The translations under genes were made by a program, and so were the position numbers. From contig NW_017803046.1 in NCBI RefSeq assembly GCF_001625305.1, positions 4,139,590-4,203,589 of the forward strand: a stretch of DNA of 64,000 nucleotides, written 5' to 3'. Each line of letters opens with the position of its first letter. The stretch's first letter is position 1. Positions 14,871-26,200 of the stretch are shown piece after piece. The notes under the pieces were generated by a model. The model had not been told where the DNA came from and did not search any database. It worked only from the letters and a program-made list of their open reading frames with translations. The stretch is from Branchiostoma belcheri. Its lineage: Eukaryota > Chordata > Leptocardii > Amphioxiformes > Branchiostomatidae.

Positions 14871-16696
14871 CACTGGACATGTAAGTTTGCTGTTATCAAT
14901 GCAAGAAACCTTGAATATGCTTCCAAACGGCTTTTATGGCTTGCTGATAACCTCTGGTAACCCTGGATGCCATAGGTTGTGATAAGCCATGAATAAAACA
15001 TCCCACGTAAAATTGAATCACCCACCCACAAAATAGATCACACCAGCTTAGTGTGCGGTCCAAGGACCAGTTTGATTTCTGGTTGCAGGTCGGATGTCTT
15101 GTCCGTCAATCTTCCAGCCACTGAGCATGAAAACAGACCTGCTTATCAAAGGTTACCAGTTTCACTTCAGAATTTGGCCCGGAGGTTGTTTGGCAAAGTT
15201 TGGCAATCAAATAAACTAGTGAGATGGTAACTCGTAAAACTCACCAGACCTAATGGAGGAAGGTGGATATGCAGGTGAGACACACAAAAATGAAACAATG
15301 TCTTCTTCTTGTTCAAGATTGAGAGTAAAAAAAGAATCAATTGTTTTATTTTGGGTAGTCACATGCTACACTAGACAGAGTTCAGGTAAATGGTTCTCAT
15401 AATGCTTTACCATACCCATTGCTTTTTAAAATTAGTAACAGTTATACTGCTGTTGCCTGACTCTATAATGTCTTCAACTGTCTAGGGAATATCTTCACGA
15501 GATTCTGCTTTTTTATGACTTTCAAGTAAGGCAGGGGAAGATTAGAGTACAAGATTACTTCCTAAATATCAGTTGTAAAGGGTAACTGGATTCAAGGTTG
15601 GATCAAATTTATAAACATGACTTAATTACATTGTTTTGTGTAAACTTCAAAGCATTGCAGTATTGTTCCCTAGTCTCTGACCTAAAACTTTATGTGTATG
15701 CCATAGAGGGCTGATGCACTACAGGCCTTTTAGACAAAGCCATAAGAATTTTATTAATGCCGACAACTGTGAATATTCAATTAAGCAGAAATAATTTTAC
15801 AGCTAATGAAAAATGTAGGAGCTTTAAGCCTATCATAAAAAAGATGCACTGTTGCGTTCAATAGAACAACCTACATGTATGTGCATAAGTAAATGCAGGA
15901 ATGGGCCAATGGTGCAAGCTTCTTCAGTGTGCTTACTGGTAGTAGTTTTAGTATCCTTATGGTGAAATAGGCAACTTTTGAATATTTAAGTAAGACCTTT
16001 CATTAGTAATTGTCATGAAAGTTCTTTACTAGTAATAACATTACCTGTATTTGCAGCTCATGATTGACGTGTAATGATTATTGGGGCAGTAGGAGGGGCA
16101 GGTTGGTTCCTCTTTGACTACCTTAATACATGTATAAGGATGATGAAATTTCATTTTCACTGCAGGTGAGAAGTACATGATGATACAATTTGGTTGCAGA
16201 TGAAAGGTGTAAGGGGCTGTCTCAAAATCAGTGTTTCTTTGAAAAAAAATTGTTTGATGACAGCTGTCCACAGTTCACTGCCTTCAATTTTGTTTTTCCT
16301 CTTTGCCTACCCAGTGATTCTGTTGATGATTGTGACCTTTCCTAAACTTGGTGCATGGCAGCTTTAGTTCCCTAAGGACATTGGTATCTCCCCAGAAAGT
16401 AGCTCAGCAGTTAACACATCACAGCTCACAATATCTTTCAGCAAGTAAATCATGCAACATCAACCACGGAAAAAGGACTACCTAATAATTTAGAATGAGA
16501 CATGCTCTTCAAGTATCACATCTTGTAGAAGACTGCTGTAATTCATAGTTGATAACTTTTCAATCCAAGTAGAATCAATAGCATGAGTATCAGGTACATG
16601 TAAGACCAGTCACACGAAAAGAATTAATAATATATCATTCTACAGTTAAAATGTTGAGATTCTAAGAGTAGTTGTGAAGGGTGTGCATAAACCCCG

Positions 16697-16902
16697 TAAC
16701 CAGCTACAACTGACCACAACCGGCTTTAATTAATATGCAGTATACATTGGGCAAGGACCTTGTAAGACTCTGGATACCTTGTCTAATAGTATTCAACTAT
16801 GAATAGTACTTTTGTGAAATAACTTGGCACAAAAAACAGAGCATCAACACTAGGTCATTGCCCCTGAGGTGCACTGCCGGTTATAACCAGTTGTGGTCAG
16901 CT
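16697..16902. repeat. Weak inverted repeat around ACTGACCACAAC
   Basis: ACTGACCACAACCGGC near 16709 is partly mirrored by GCCGGTTATAACCAGTTGTGGTCAG split over 16876-16900. Arms are imperfect and no target duplication is evident; probably an old MITE. Confidence 0.35.
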
Positions 16903-17232
16903 CTGTCCAGTTGTGGTGTGTAATTAATGGGACACCAGTTGTAAAGAGTTGTTTTGGACCTTGTAGCCAGTGAGAGCTCTCATTGGTTGATATGTTGCCT
17001 TGTTGATACTATGTAATGAACTTATATCACATTTTGAGGTTAGGACCAAAATTAGTTATAATTACAAAATGTAAAATGGCTCCACCCATAACTCCTAAGA
17101 GACACATTCTTCTATATGAAGCCAATCAAACTGAATTGGTCATTTGTACCTGGTACCATCAATCAGTATGTTGAAAATAATATTGGCCCCTTGTCACTTG
17201 TCAAAATTGGTTTCATTTGAGAAACCAGGTCA

Positions 17233-17338
17233 TGCAGACTTTGGATATTCAAAACTTCACCTGTAAATATGTAGGTCAGGTATATAGTTCAGGTATATTT
17301 ACAGGTAGAGTTTTTAAAAAAATAATCCAAAGTCTGCA
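17233..17338. repeat. 106-bp foldback
   Basis: Outer arms TGCAGACTTTGGAT / ATCCAAAGTCTGCA are perfect complements. Inner arms ACCTGTAAATAT / ATATTTACAGGT (17259-17270, 17295-17306) are perfect too. Either a tiny MITE or a structured RNA hairpin. Confidence 0.75.
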
Positions 17339-20029
17339 GACCATCATTCAGATTAAAGAGCTCCCTACAATTTAGGCTAATTTCTATTGGTAATTGTAAA
17401 TTAAAGCTAAAGTCTCAATCACACTCATTTGTTATTGATATCCATTTCTAACATCAATTTTTTCCAAAAGTTTTGGTGCGAACATCACCGTATGAAAAAG
17501 TCATTATTGTTACTTTCTGCTGAGTTTCTGCCCAAAGGACTTTCAATTAGCCTGAATACCAAACCTATTTTAGCTCCCGAGATTTTATTCACTCTGCAAG
17601 TAGAAGATAAAAACTCAGGAACTAAAAGTAGGCTAACTTTGGTAACTAGGCTCGTCTTCAATAATGCCAAGGACACCCTTATGCAAGTCGTTAATCACTG
17701 TCTTGCATCTTGCTGATGGTGAGAGAGATAACAGACCAGGCCATCAAAGTTTGAGCAGTTGCTAATGAGGATCCCTTGATTAATTGGTCCCTTTACTGTA
17801 CTCCTCCTGACCCAGAGGACCTGCTCTCATGTATCACACCAGATTCCATCAGGGACTGCCATCCTGGAACTGTATTCCAAGAAAAGCCCCTATAAATGCT
17901 GATGGGTAGAAACACAGATGGCACAGGATTAAAAGGCTGTCTGCTGTAGATGGTACACCTGCACATGCCAATCGAAATGTCACTCTCTAGGCATACATCA
18001 AGCTGGAAAATATTGTTATGATGAGCTTAGCAATTGATATCTGTTTTTATGAAAAAATGGTTTAAAACTGCAATGCTATTAAATGACTATTTTATGTTGG
18101 TTTATGCTTTCAGACTGGTCCCTTTTGTTCCTAACTTTTATTCCTAACATAAATGTACTTATTGGAAATCCTTTCTCTACTCAATATACTTTAAACCTGG
18201 CAAATCAATTATTCAAGAACACAGATGGGCAAACACATAATGCATGTACTGCAATGCAGTAAACTATCAATACATACAAGGCCAGCTGGCCTGCATACAT
18301 ATGCAGGAAGTTTGTAATTTCCATGTAATCATGCCATGTAATCTATGATTCAGTCCTGATCAGCTTGAGTCAGTATCATGACCTAATAATTGCTCTTCTG
18401 TCGCCGGATTGAATTTATAAGTAGAAATTGGAAAGTTGGCTGAGAAAAAGTTAGTATGGAAACCAAGAAGCCTGTTGACCTATCACTAAAAATTTACATT
18501 ATAAGCCCAAGTTTCAAAAGTTAAATGCATACTTTTTGTGTGCCATTTGCTGTTTCAATAGATTTTTAGATCCTTTATATTAATGTGTATAAAAGTTGAT
18601 AAAGTTCAATAAGAAATCAATTATCCTTAGGCTTTTATTGCTATTTGATCAGATGTTGTGATGACGACTGTCATTTGAAAACATACATAGGACTACATGA
18701 TATTGGGAGCCATCATTTAGTACCAACCTTAACTCACTTGTAATTCACAGGGAGTTCCTTTGTGGCCTGTGTTTTGTTGGATCAATGCCATCATGACAAA
18801 GTCCTGTATTATGGTGCCGGGCTCTGGCCAATATCAGTATGTCAGTATGCCCTCTATGTCAATATGTCCACCTGGTTCTATTGTCGAATGTACTACAAGC
18901 TCACTACTGCAATAAATTGAGGGCTTTTGGGAGCCCCTCCCTGTAAGTATTATGGGACCAATACATAAGCAGCGACTAGTCGGGAAGAAATTATGCTGAG
19001 AAAGCTCTGACCTTTCTGTAGATTATCTGATTTGTTGGCTTGATCATATAAAGTGTGTGGAAGTTCAGGTTTAATATCATTACCTTGTATAACATACCAA
19101 TAGTAATAACATTATCCTGAAAGTCAACAAGATAATATCTTTGGTTGATACAGATTTTACAATTGAGTACACCCTTATGCCAAAGGTCATACAGATGCAC
19201 ACATTGAGGCTGACATCTTTAAACAATGTAAATTATTTATGCTGAATTTGAACACTGTAACCTTATCTAAGACCGCATATTCCCAGTTTGCAACCTGCAC
19301 TAGCTCGAAGCTATCTAATAACCGTTAACCTCTCATAAATCAAATACTGATCCCAAACAACCCATCTAGTAAAATGGAAAAACATCAGAAAGGTATTCAG
19401 CAATGCAGGAGATTCCATTTTGGGACCTTTGATCCTGTAAGATGGTCCATACGATGGTGATGTGACATTCTATTTCGTGGAATGTAATTTCCAGTAGAGC
19501 AGATGACAGCTAATCTATCAGCAGCTGAATGTCTTGATATGACGATATGCAAAGAACACAGTTTGGTTCTATACTGCACACAATATGTTTTATCACAAGA
19601 AAGAAACTGTTATTTATTGGTTTATTTATTGGTGGAGAATCTGATGTACTTGATTTTCTTACATAATGGATTTATGTTAGTTGATACCACAGTCCATTGT
19701 GTTATGATTAATATGGATTTACTGTTATTTCACCTTTTTTTCAGAATATAACAGTTAAGGTTTAGAGCTGGTTATAGGATGATCACCAGAATTCTGAATA
19801 GCCTTAGGAGCACATGCAAGCTAAAGCCATGACCATAAAATCAGATACATATCAAATGACACTTGAACACTTTGTGGGATATGCTGACGTCAAGGCCTGG
19901 CAGAAACATTCATACTATATCCACAGGCCAGTGACTTCTGTTGAAAACTGATAAGAAGTTCAGGGTGGGATTCATATCTATATCATGTTGTAAGAGATTG
20001 CCCAATTTATTTTCTCTGTCTACATAATA

Positions 20030-20983
20030 TTACTGTAAGTCTCTTTAGATTCGCGGGGCCTAAAGTTCGCGGTTTCGGGAAAATGGACAATCCGCGGTAT
20101 TTTTAGATTCGCGATTTCTCCTTGGCTATTTTTCAAAGAAAAATTTGTAAAGTGTATATTTAAAATAATAAAAGTTCGTGTTCCGGCATTTATCTCCTAA
20201 AACGCGGCGCAAAAATTTGTTTCGTGCACCGCGCGAGACTGCCGGCGGTATAGCTGACGATCGATCTGACGCACGTGTAAACAATTTTCTTTGTTCGGAA
20301 ATAAGCGCTTAAACGCTATTTTCCACAACCACACATCGATACTCTAGTGAAGAAATGCATAATCGAAAGAATCTTTCGGGAAAATATATATTACTAAGAA
20401 TATTTATGCCGTCTTCGGCGAGATTTTGAACCCGGAAGTATGCAAAGGTCGCCTACGGTTTTGTAGCGGCCCACGGTAGCGTTTCTATCCAGCAAAAAAA
20501 AAAAAAAAAAACGCCCGCAAAGCAGGGCGCAAAAGAGAACCAACTAACACTTCCCAGGTACCAGCAGTTATATTTTTCATCAAAATATTTGTAGATTTGC
20601 CCGATGTGCCCGCAATTTTCAAGCGCCCGGGCGCGCATGGCCGGCGCTCAGCACACAGAGATTTTTGTCCGGCGGTGCACGTTTGACACGGCCAGTGCCG
20701 CAGTATCGCGATTCGGTGTCTCATAATATTATAATTTTTTGACATCAGTATAACTTTAAAAATTTTGGTACTCAACATACGTACATTTGCTAAGAATGGA
20801 GTTGATTTGCAGTGATTTGTGTTTGTCGCGTGTGTTTGTGTTTCGCTTACCGTCGTGAATGCATGTGGGGAGGGGGGCGCACTTACGCAAAACATATTCG
20901 CGGGGAAATAGATTCGCGGTACAAAGGTCCCCGCGAATTCCGCGAATCTAAATATACCGCGGAAATTTGTAGACTTACAGTAA
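20030..20983. mobile_element. 954-bp element with inverted ends TTACTGTAAGTCT
   Basis: The ends TTACTGTAAGTCT (20030) and AGACTTACAGTAA (to 20983) are perfect complements. Further in, GATTCGCGG motifs are also inverted. TA flanks both ends, and TACATAA occurs on both sides (20021-20027, 20984-20990), so the target duplication is either TA or 7 bp. It is rich in CpG, with an A run at about 20494. Frames inside look like no protein I know. Confidence 0.75.
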
Positions 20984-22777
20984 TACATAAATGTGACAAC
21001 TATAGGAAAGCAAGACTAAAGCACAGGTAAAACAAAATAGTGAAGTTATCTCAGTCAAGAAATATATGAAGAACAAGTACAAATTCAGCACTAAGGACAG
21101 CATCCATTTTGTCTCCGCACAAATTGTACATTCAAAAGAGATCACACTGTTGCAGCTAAGCATTCTACATTGTACATATACCTGGAAGCTTAGCAGGGCA
21201 TATTGCTTTTTTCTTCTTTTCTATTCTTGAAGTGATATAGCAATGTGTTAGAGATCTGTAACTCCCATACTCCCTTGCAAATTTATCAGTATGCTAAACA
21301 GCAAATGTTGTACAAAATTGCCCCCTACTGAAGATACATGGTAATGCAGCTGTGGCATGTTGACATAAGACTTTTTACAGCATACCAGCCAAGCCAAACC
21401 AGTGAAATCAGCAATATAGCAATCCTGTTGAAATGGTCGGGAACTGCAGTCAAGTATTTTTGCGATGATGGTATATTTTGTGAACAGTGAATACTGATGG
21501 ATCTTACAGTAATATTTGATGTAATTGTTTCTGATAGAAACACAGATACATGCAGTGTCGTTGCATATCAGGATTTGTTGGATGAAATATGTTGTATCTT
21601 TAGGATACCTTTGCATTTTTGCTTATTACATTAGGATACCTTTGCATTTTTGCTTATTAATGAAAATTTCTTGTCTATAGTAAGTGATATTGAGCTGAGT
21701 GTAGCACAATCTTAGACAATACAAAGCACAAATCATATATAGTTGCTCTACATGTAGCTAGTTGCACATAGTCATACATTGTGCACAATTAACTACCAAC
21801 CAGTTGTGAATCCCAACTCCAAAACTCTGCAAGTGCTTAATTCATTTGAATTTTCAATTATCATGCAATGCAGAAGTTGCATGTGGTTGGCATCTACGGT
21901 GCTGATTGCAAGCAACTCCATGCAAGTAAAGATGCTTAAAATTTCACACAATGAATGTGTGCATTTTAAGATGTTCTCAAACTGTTTCCGCAACTTGAAA
22001 AGTGCAATTGTCATTGAACAAAATCATTGCCAACATGGCGATTTATCTTTCATAAAAACAGTATCAATCAGCACAGCTCTGTATTCAGGTGGAACTGGTA
22101 GAATTGAATGTGGGCATCCATTTATCACAGTCACTTCTAATCACATTTCCAACACAGGTGTTTTGACTGATAACTATTCTGACTGTCAAAAGCATGGCAA
22201 AATTAATTGGTTTTAATTTCCGCACTATGGCAGTAATAGCAGTGTTTTTCAAAGCAACATGAAGTAACTTTATCATTTTGAATAAAACAAGTACAGATAG
22301 CTGAAATTAGAGAAATCAGTTCCACTCCATATAATATGATGTTATGATATAGCTGTGTTGGAAAGTGTGTCCCTTCTATATATGGAATTTTTCAAACACT
22401 ATATTTTGTCAAACATGACTTTCCCCTTTAATTTTGCTTTCAGTACAGTGCTACAATTATCATTTCTCTCCCAACACTTTCAAGATTGGACAATGAGCTA
22501 ATAAGAACAGTCATGTATTCTCACTGACAGAAGTTATTTGTGATATTACCAGCTTTACAATAAGGAAATCAAATTTCTACCTGCTACTGATTCTCATTTC
22601 ATATTCCACCTACTAATCTGTGATAACCTGGCACCAGGTTGTTCATTTTCCCTGGAGGGTTCCTCTGCCAATACCCTTTCCCTGGCCCCTATTACCTATC
22701 TTATGCCTTGGAAACTTGCCCAAATGCCTCATCTGCCACCGCATGATGCATAGATACAATTTGTCCTATCTACTTCC
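20984..22777. other. Upstream region of KCNT, no gene seen
   Basis: AT-rich DNA with one tandem pair at 21600. Several frames of 60-145 codons overlap on both strands but have no recognisable motifs. Enhancers may be present but cannot be read from sequence alone. Confidence 0.5.
21600..21659. repeat. Tandem pair, 29-bp unit
   Basis: TTAGGATACCTTTGCATTTT followed by TGCTTATTA is repeated exactly at 21600-21628 and 21631-21659. Confidence 0.92.
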
Positions 22778-22830
22778 CATATAAACCATCAGTGAGGAGA
22801 TCCGACTCGTGTTTGACGGTGTGTGAAACG
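22778..22830 (+). promoter_or_regulatory. Candidate core promoter of the KCNT gene
   Basis: A TATA-like CATATAAA at about 22779 lies roughly 385 bp upstream of the start codon. The DNA after it is more GC-rich than the upstream 20 kb, as expected for a 5' UTR. No initiator could be fixed. A CAGE or 5' RACE read would decide it. Confidence 0.3.
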
Positions 22831-22857
22831 TAAATCTAATCTGCAGTCGCCGTATCA

Positions 22858-23046
22858 ATGACGTGCTGCTCTTTCTTTGGTAGAGCGGGAGCTAGCCCAA
22901 ACAGGGCCACCCCCTTATTCATCAGTAACCTGTCATTACCGGTTGTGGGTGCACTGTGTCGTCACCTGAGGCCTGCCTGGGGTGTGATGATCGGGATGCA
23001 CTGCAGCGTTCTGGTGGCCAGTATCAGGAGACCAGGGTCCTGCTAG
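22858..23046 (+). other. Possible upstream ORF in the KCNT 5' leader (62 codons)
   Basis: An ATG at 22858 opens a 62-codon frame that closes about 120 bp before the channel start. Its protein resembles nothing I know. If the leader is unspliced here, it would be a translated uORF able to lower channel synthesis. It could equally be a chance frame in GC-richer leader DNA. Confidence 0.3.
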
Positions 23047-23164
23047 CTGACCCCGCCCTCACCCTCACCTCATTATAATATCCTTGTCGATGCAGCAAGG
23101 TGCTCAAGCTGCCGGCTGAAGCAGTAGATCTCACTCGAGTGTCTGAAGATTTCATAAGCCAGCC

Positions 23165-23241
23165 ATGAGGCCAAACATAGAGGAATCCAGTGTTTCCTTT
23201 ACCGATGTGGTGTCTGCCTTTTCCAATAACCCTGGACCAAG
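23165..23241 (+). CDS. KCNT: KCNT exon 1 (start codon, cytosolic N-terminus)
   Basis: Encodes [19 protein letters not shown] and a short tail ending in Pro-Gly-Pro-Arg. The ATG is the first Met after an in-frame stop 18 bases upstream, which supports this start. The donor AG|GTAACC leaves phase 2, completed by the first G of exon 2. The N-terminus is the least conserved part of the family. Confidence 0.85.
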
Positions 23242-26200
23242 GTAACCCGGTCTAAACAAATTTCTTACAGATGTTTCACTTGCACAGACCCAGATGGTTT
23301 GCTTGGGGGCAGTCAATTGGCAACTAATCCTGTAGGTTTGTCACTGGTGTGGTTTGTGATGGTGTCATTGCATTTTTTCCTACAGGGTACAGGTAGAGTT
23401 CTACGTCAACGAGAACACCTTCAAAGAACGTCTGCAGATCTACTTCATCAAGAATCAGCGGTCAAGTGAGTATTTCTTTGACATTTTCCCAAATGATTGA
23501 TTTTTGTTTGGCGCTTGCCCAGAAAATTGGGACCTGGATAATCACTGTATTGCTTTACACATGAAGCATAATGATGATTGCAAAGCTGGGCCTGTATAAT
23601 AGGAGCACGTATCAAAATTTGCATGCCGAATTGGGATAACCAAAAGGAATGTTTGAACATTGGGCGTTGATGAAAAATTGATTTTCAGTTTCATCTTGCG
23701 TACGGCATTGAATACCAAACACGCAGGACAAAACGACATGTCTTCGCATTTGGTAGGCTGCCATTTCGGTGATGAAATGCTGCCATCTGTGTTCAACACC
23801 TCATTTGTTTTCATCAGAAGAGCAGTGGTCCTTCACTGTTTGCCGTTTGTGATTGTATCATGTGAATGAAAATGATATATATTTGATTACAGTTGCAGAT
23901 GTGCTCTATTTACAACAAGCATGCGCTGCTTTAATTCTAGCTTTTCTCATTTGGCCCTCAGTATTTCAATGTCATTAAAACAGCTTTAAAAGGTCTCTTA
24001 GAATTGGGAAATATGAGGAAAATAAATCTGATAATAAATTTTAAAGTACTATTTACAATACTGCACCGTTCCTGATATTATTAAATTGCCTTTAAACCAG
24101 AAAAGTTGCCATGTTTATTTGTAGGAAATTTTCCAACTCTGATCTAGCTTAAAATTATCCTCATTATTGATTGTGGTCTTGTGCAGTGTTCTGTAATGTA
24201 TATGCTAAAAGCCTTCATGCATATTTCATAATTTTGACATTTCAGTTCACCTTCTAAAAATTATATTCTGAACAATGTATCAACGGTAAAGGCTTTGTAA
24301 TATTCCATAATATCAATGATTTGAAATGTGAGCAATAAAATGAAATTTGCTTTGCATGTACCTGCTAGGAAAGATATTGCATTCATATCATTTTGCTTAG
24401 CATTTTCTATGAATCATGTGTGGTAAATTAAGCGGTTACTCCACGAGGTTTGTCATTTTCCTGTAGTAATCATCACTACCAGATAAACATCTCAGTTAAG
24501 TATGAAACCCATGATAGAACAGCTATGGTTAATTAACTTATCAATTATGCCATCAGTCAGCATCTTCGAATCATTAAGTATTCTATTGATTGAGCATTAC
24601 AAGAAACACGTTGTAAGTAACCAGAGTTTTACCATTTGTATGCGAAGCTGAACACAAATCTTTTGGAAACTTCTCCTAAGGGCTTTTCACCTTTCACATT
24701 TGTGACTTGAAGCCGCACAATCTTCTATCAATCAAAAGGCTGACGTTTTCCCTTATTACATCCCTGGAGCGACAACCACCTTCCCCTGAAAGGCTGTGAT
24801 TACATTAAACGGAAGCGTTTGCCACATCCCTTCAGGCAGGAAACAGCGGAGGGAAAAATCAGTCACCTGTTCACAAGCAAACCTGACAACTTCTGGCTTA
24901 ATATGTTCAGCACCTGACAGAATTTCATCCCTGCAAAGCTGCGATAAGCTACTGAATGTGACTATAGAGTCACATCGATAAATTCTGAATGTCAAACTCT
25001 GACGGCACAGGGTCCCCCAGGTGCCACTTCAAAGACACACGAAGAAGGCAGGGGAATTAAAGATTCAAGCCGTGGAAACCTGCTGGGGGAATTACTTCCT
25101 CAAAATTACAGTGAGCTGTCGTGACAGTCCACGCAATTATGCCTAACAGTATGGGACTGGTAGAACTGCATGTGGTCTTAGCTCTTTAGAAGAAATTTAA
25201 GCCTAATTTTCAAAGAGTGTGCATAGAGTTGAGGTAATATTCATTTACAGCAGTTTCTCAGCATACCCTAGCAGTTTTTTATGAAGACTTATAAAAATAT
25301 CACAATGATATTGAAAAACGTTGATGATTATTAAGCAAAAGGGGAAAATATTGATGGCATTCTATGTGACAATATCCTCTTAGAGTATTAACACTACCAG
25401 CAGCCAGGACACATCTCTGTGCTTGTGGCATGCGATTAGGATCTCAGACTTTTTATTCTGGAGTGGAAACCTCCTGGGAAGAGACCCCTAGGTACAAAAA
25501 GTAATGTAGACCTAGAATGAGATGGACTGATGGACTTTAGAAAATCCTGATAACCTACAGGGTGATGAACTGCGTTATCTTAAGGTTGCAACTAGAAAAA
25601 CATTTTCCTTTAAGAGTAAGTGCCATGGAGCTGTGTTAAAACTTCACAGCTTTGAGAACCCCAATCCGTACTCTCAACAGACAGACCAAATGTGGTCTCC
25701 AGGCAATTAGGTGAGCAGGGTGCAAACCAAAGCCCTGACCTTTGGCAATGCTTACTGGGCAAAAATTACTTACTACATGTGTACATCTCCTGAATCCTGT
25801 GATCAGACAACCAGAACTATTTTTCTGTGAAGTCCATTAAACCACACAAAGCCAATTATTCCAGATATTCTTTTCTATGTCACAGCTGCTTCACAAACCA
25901 TTAGCCTCTTCCTCTGGATGTGTCCGAGTCCAAACAGAGTAGAAAAGCATTTCTTCAATCATAGTGATGGGATAGCCTCTATATGACCAATGGCATATTG
26001 AGCATTCCCCTAAACTGCTTTATTTCCAGCTTGCGGCTAGAAAGAGATATAATGTTACCAAGTGCCAAGATAACAGCAGATAAATCAGCACCAAGGATAT
26101 CACCACTATCAGTTATGTAATGCCAAAAACAGCCATAAGTAAAGAATGGCAAAAGAAAAGTATTGAATGTAAATTTTCTGCATCCCATGTGTTTTTGTCA

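Larger units (their letters stand above)
13603..20029. other. No gene seen; old repeats and foldbacks
   Basis: Holds the repeat at 14630, the weak inverted repeat at 16697 and the foldback at 17233. Otherwise nothing supportable. Confidence 0.55.

Noticed and set aside
20485-20988. 167-codon minus-strand open frame
   Set aside because: Lies inside the inverted-repeat element, crosses its terminal repeat, runs through a poly-A tract and resembles no protein.
21779-22216. 145-codon plus-strand open frame
   Set aside because: Composition matches the intergenic AT-rich DNA, it overlaps other frames on the minus strand, and no domain or splice context supports it.
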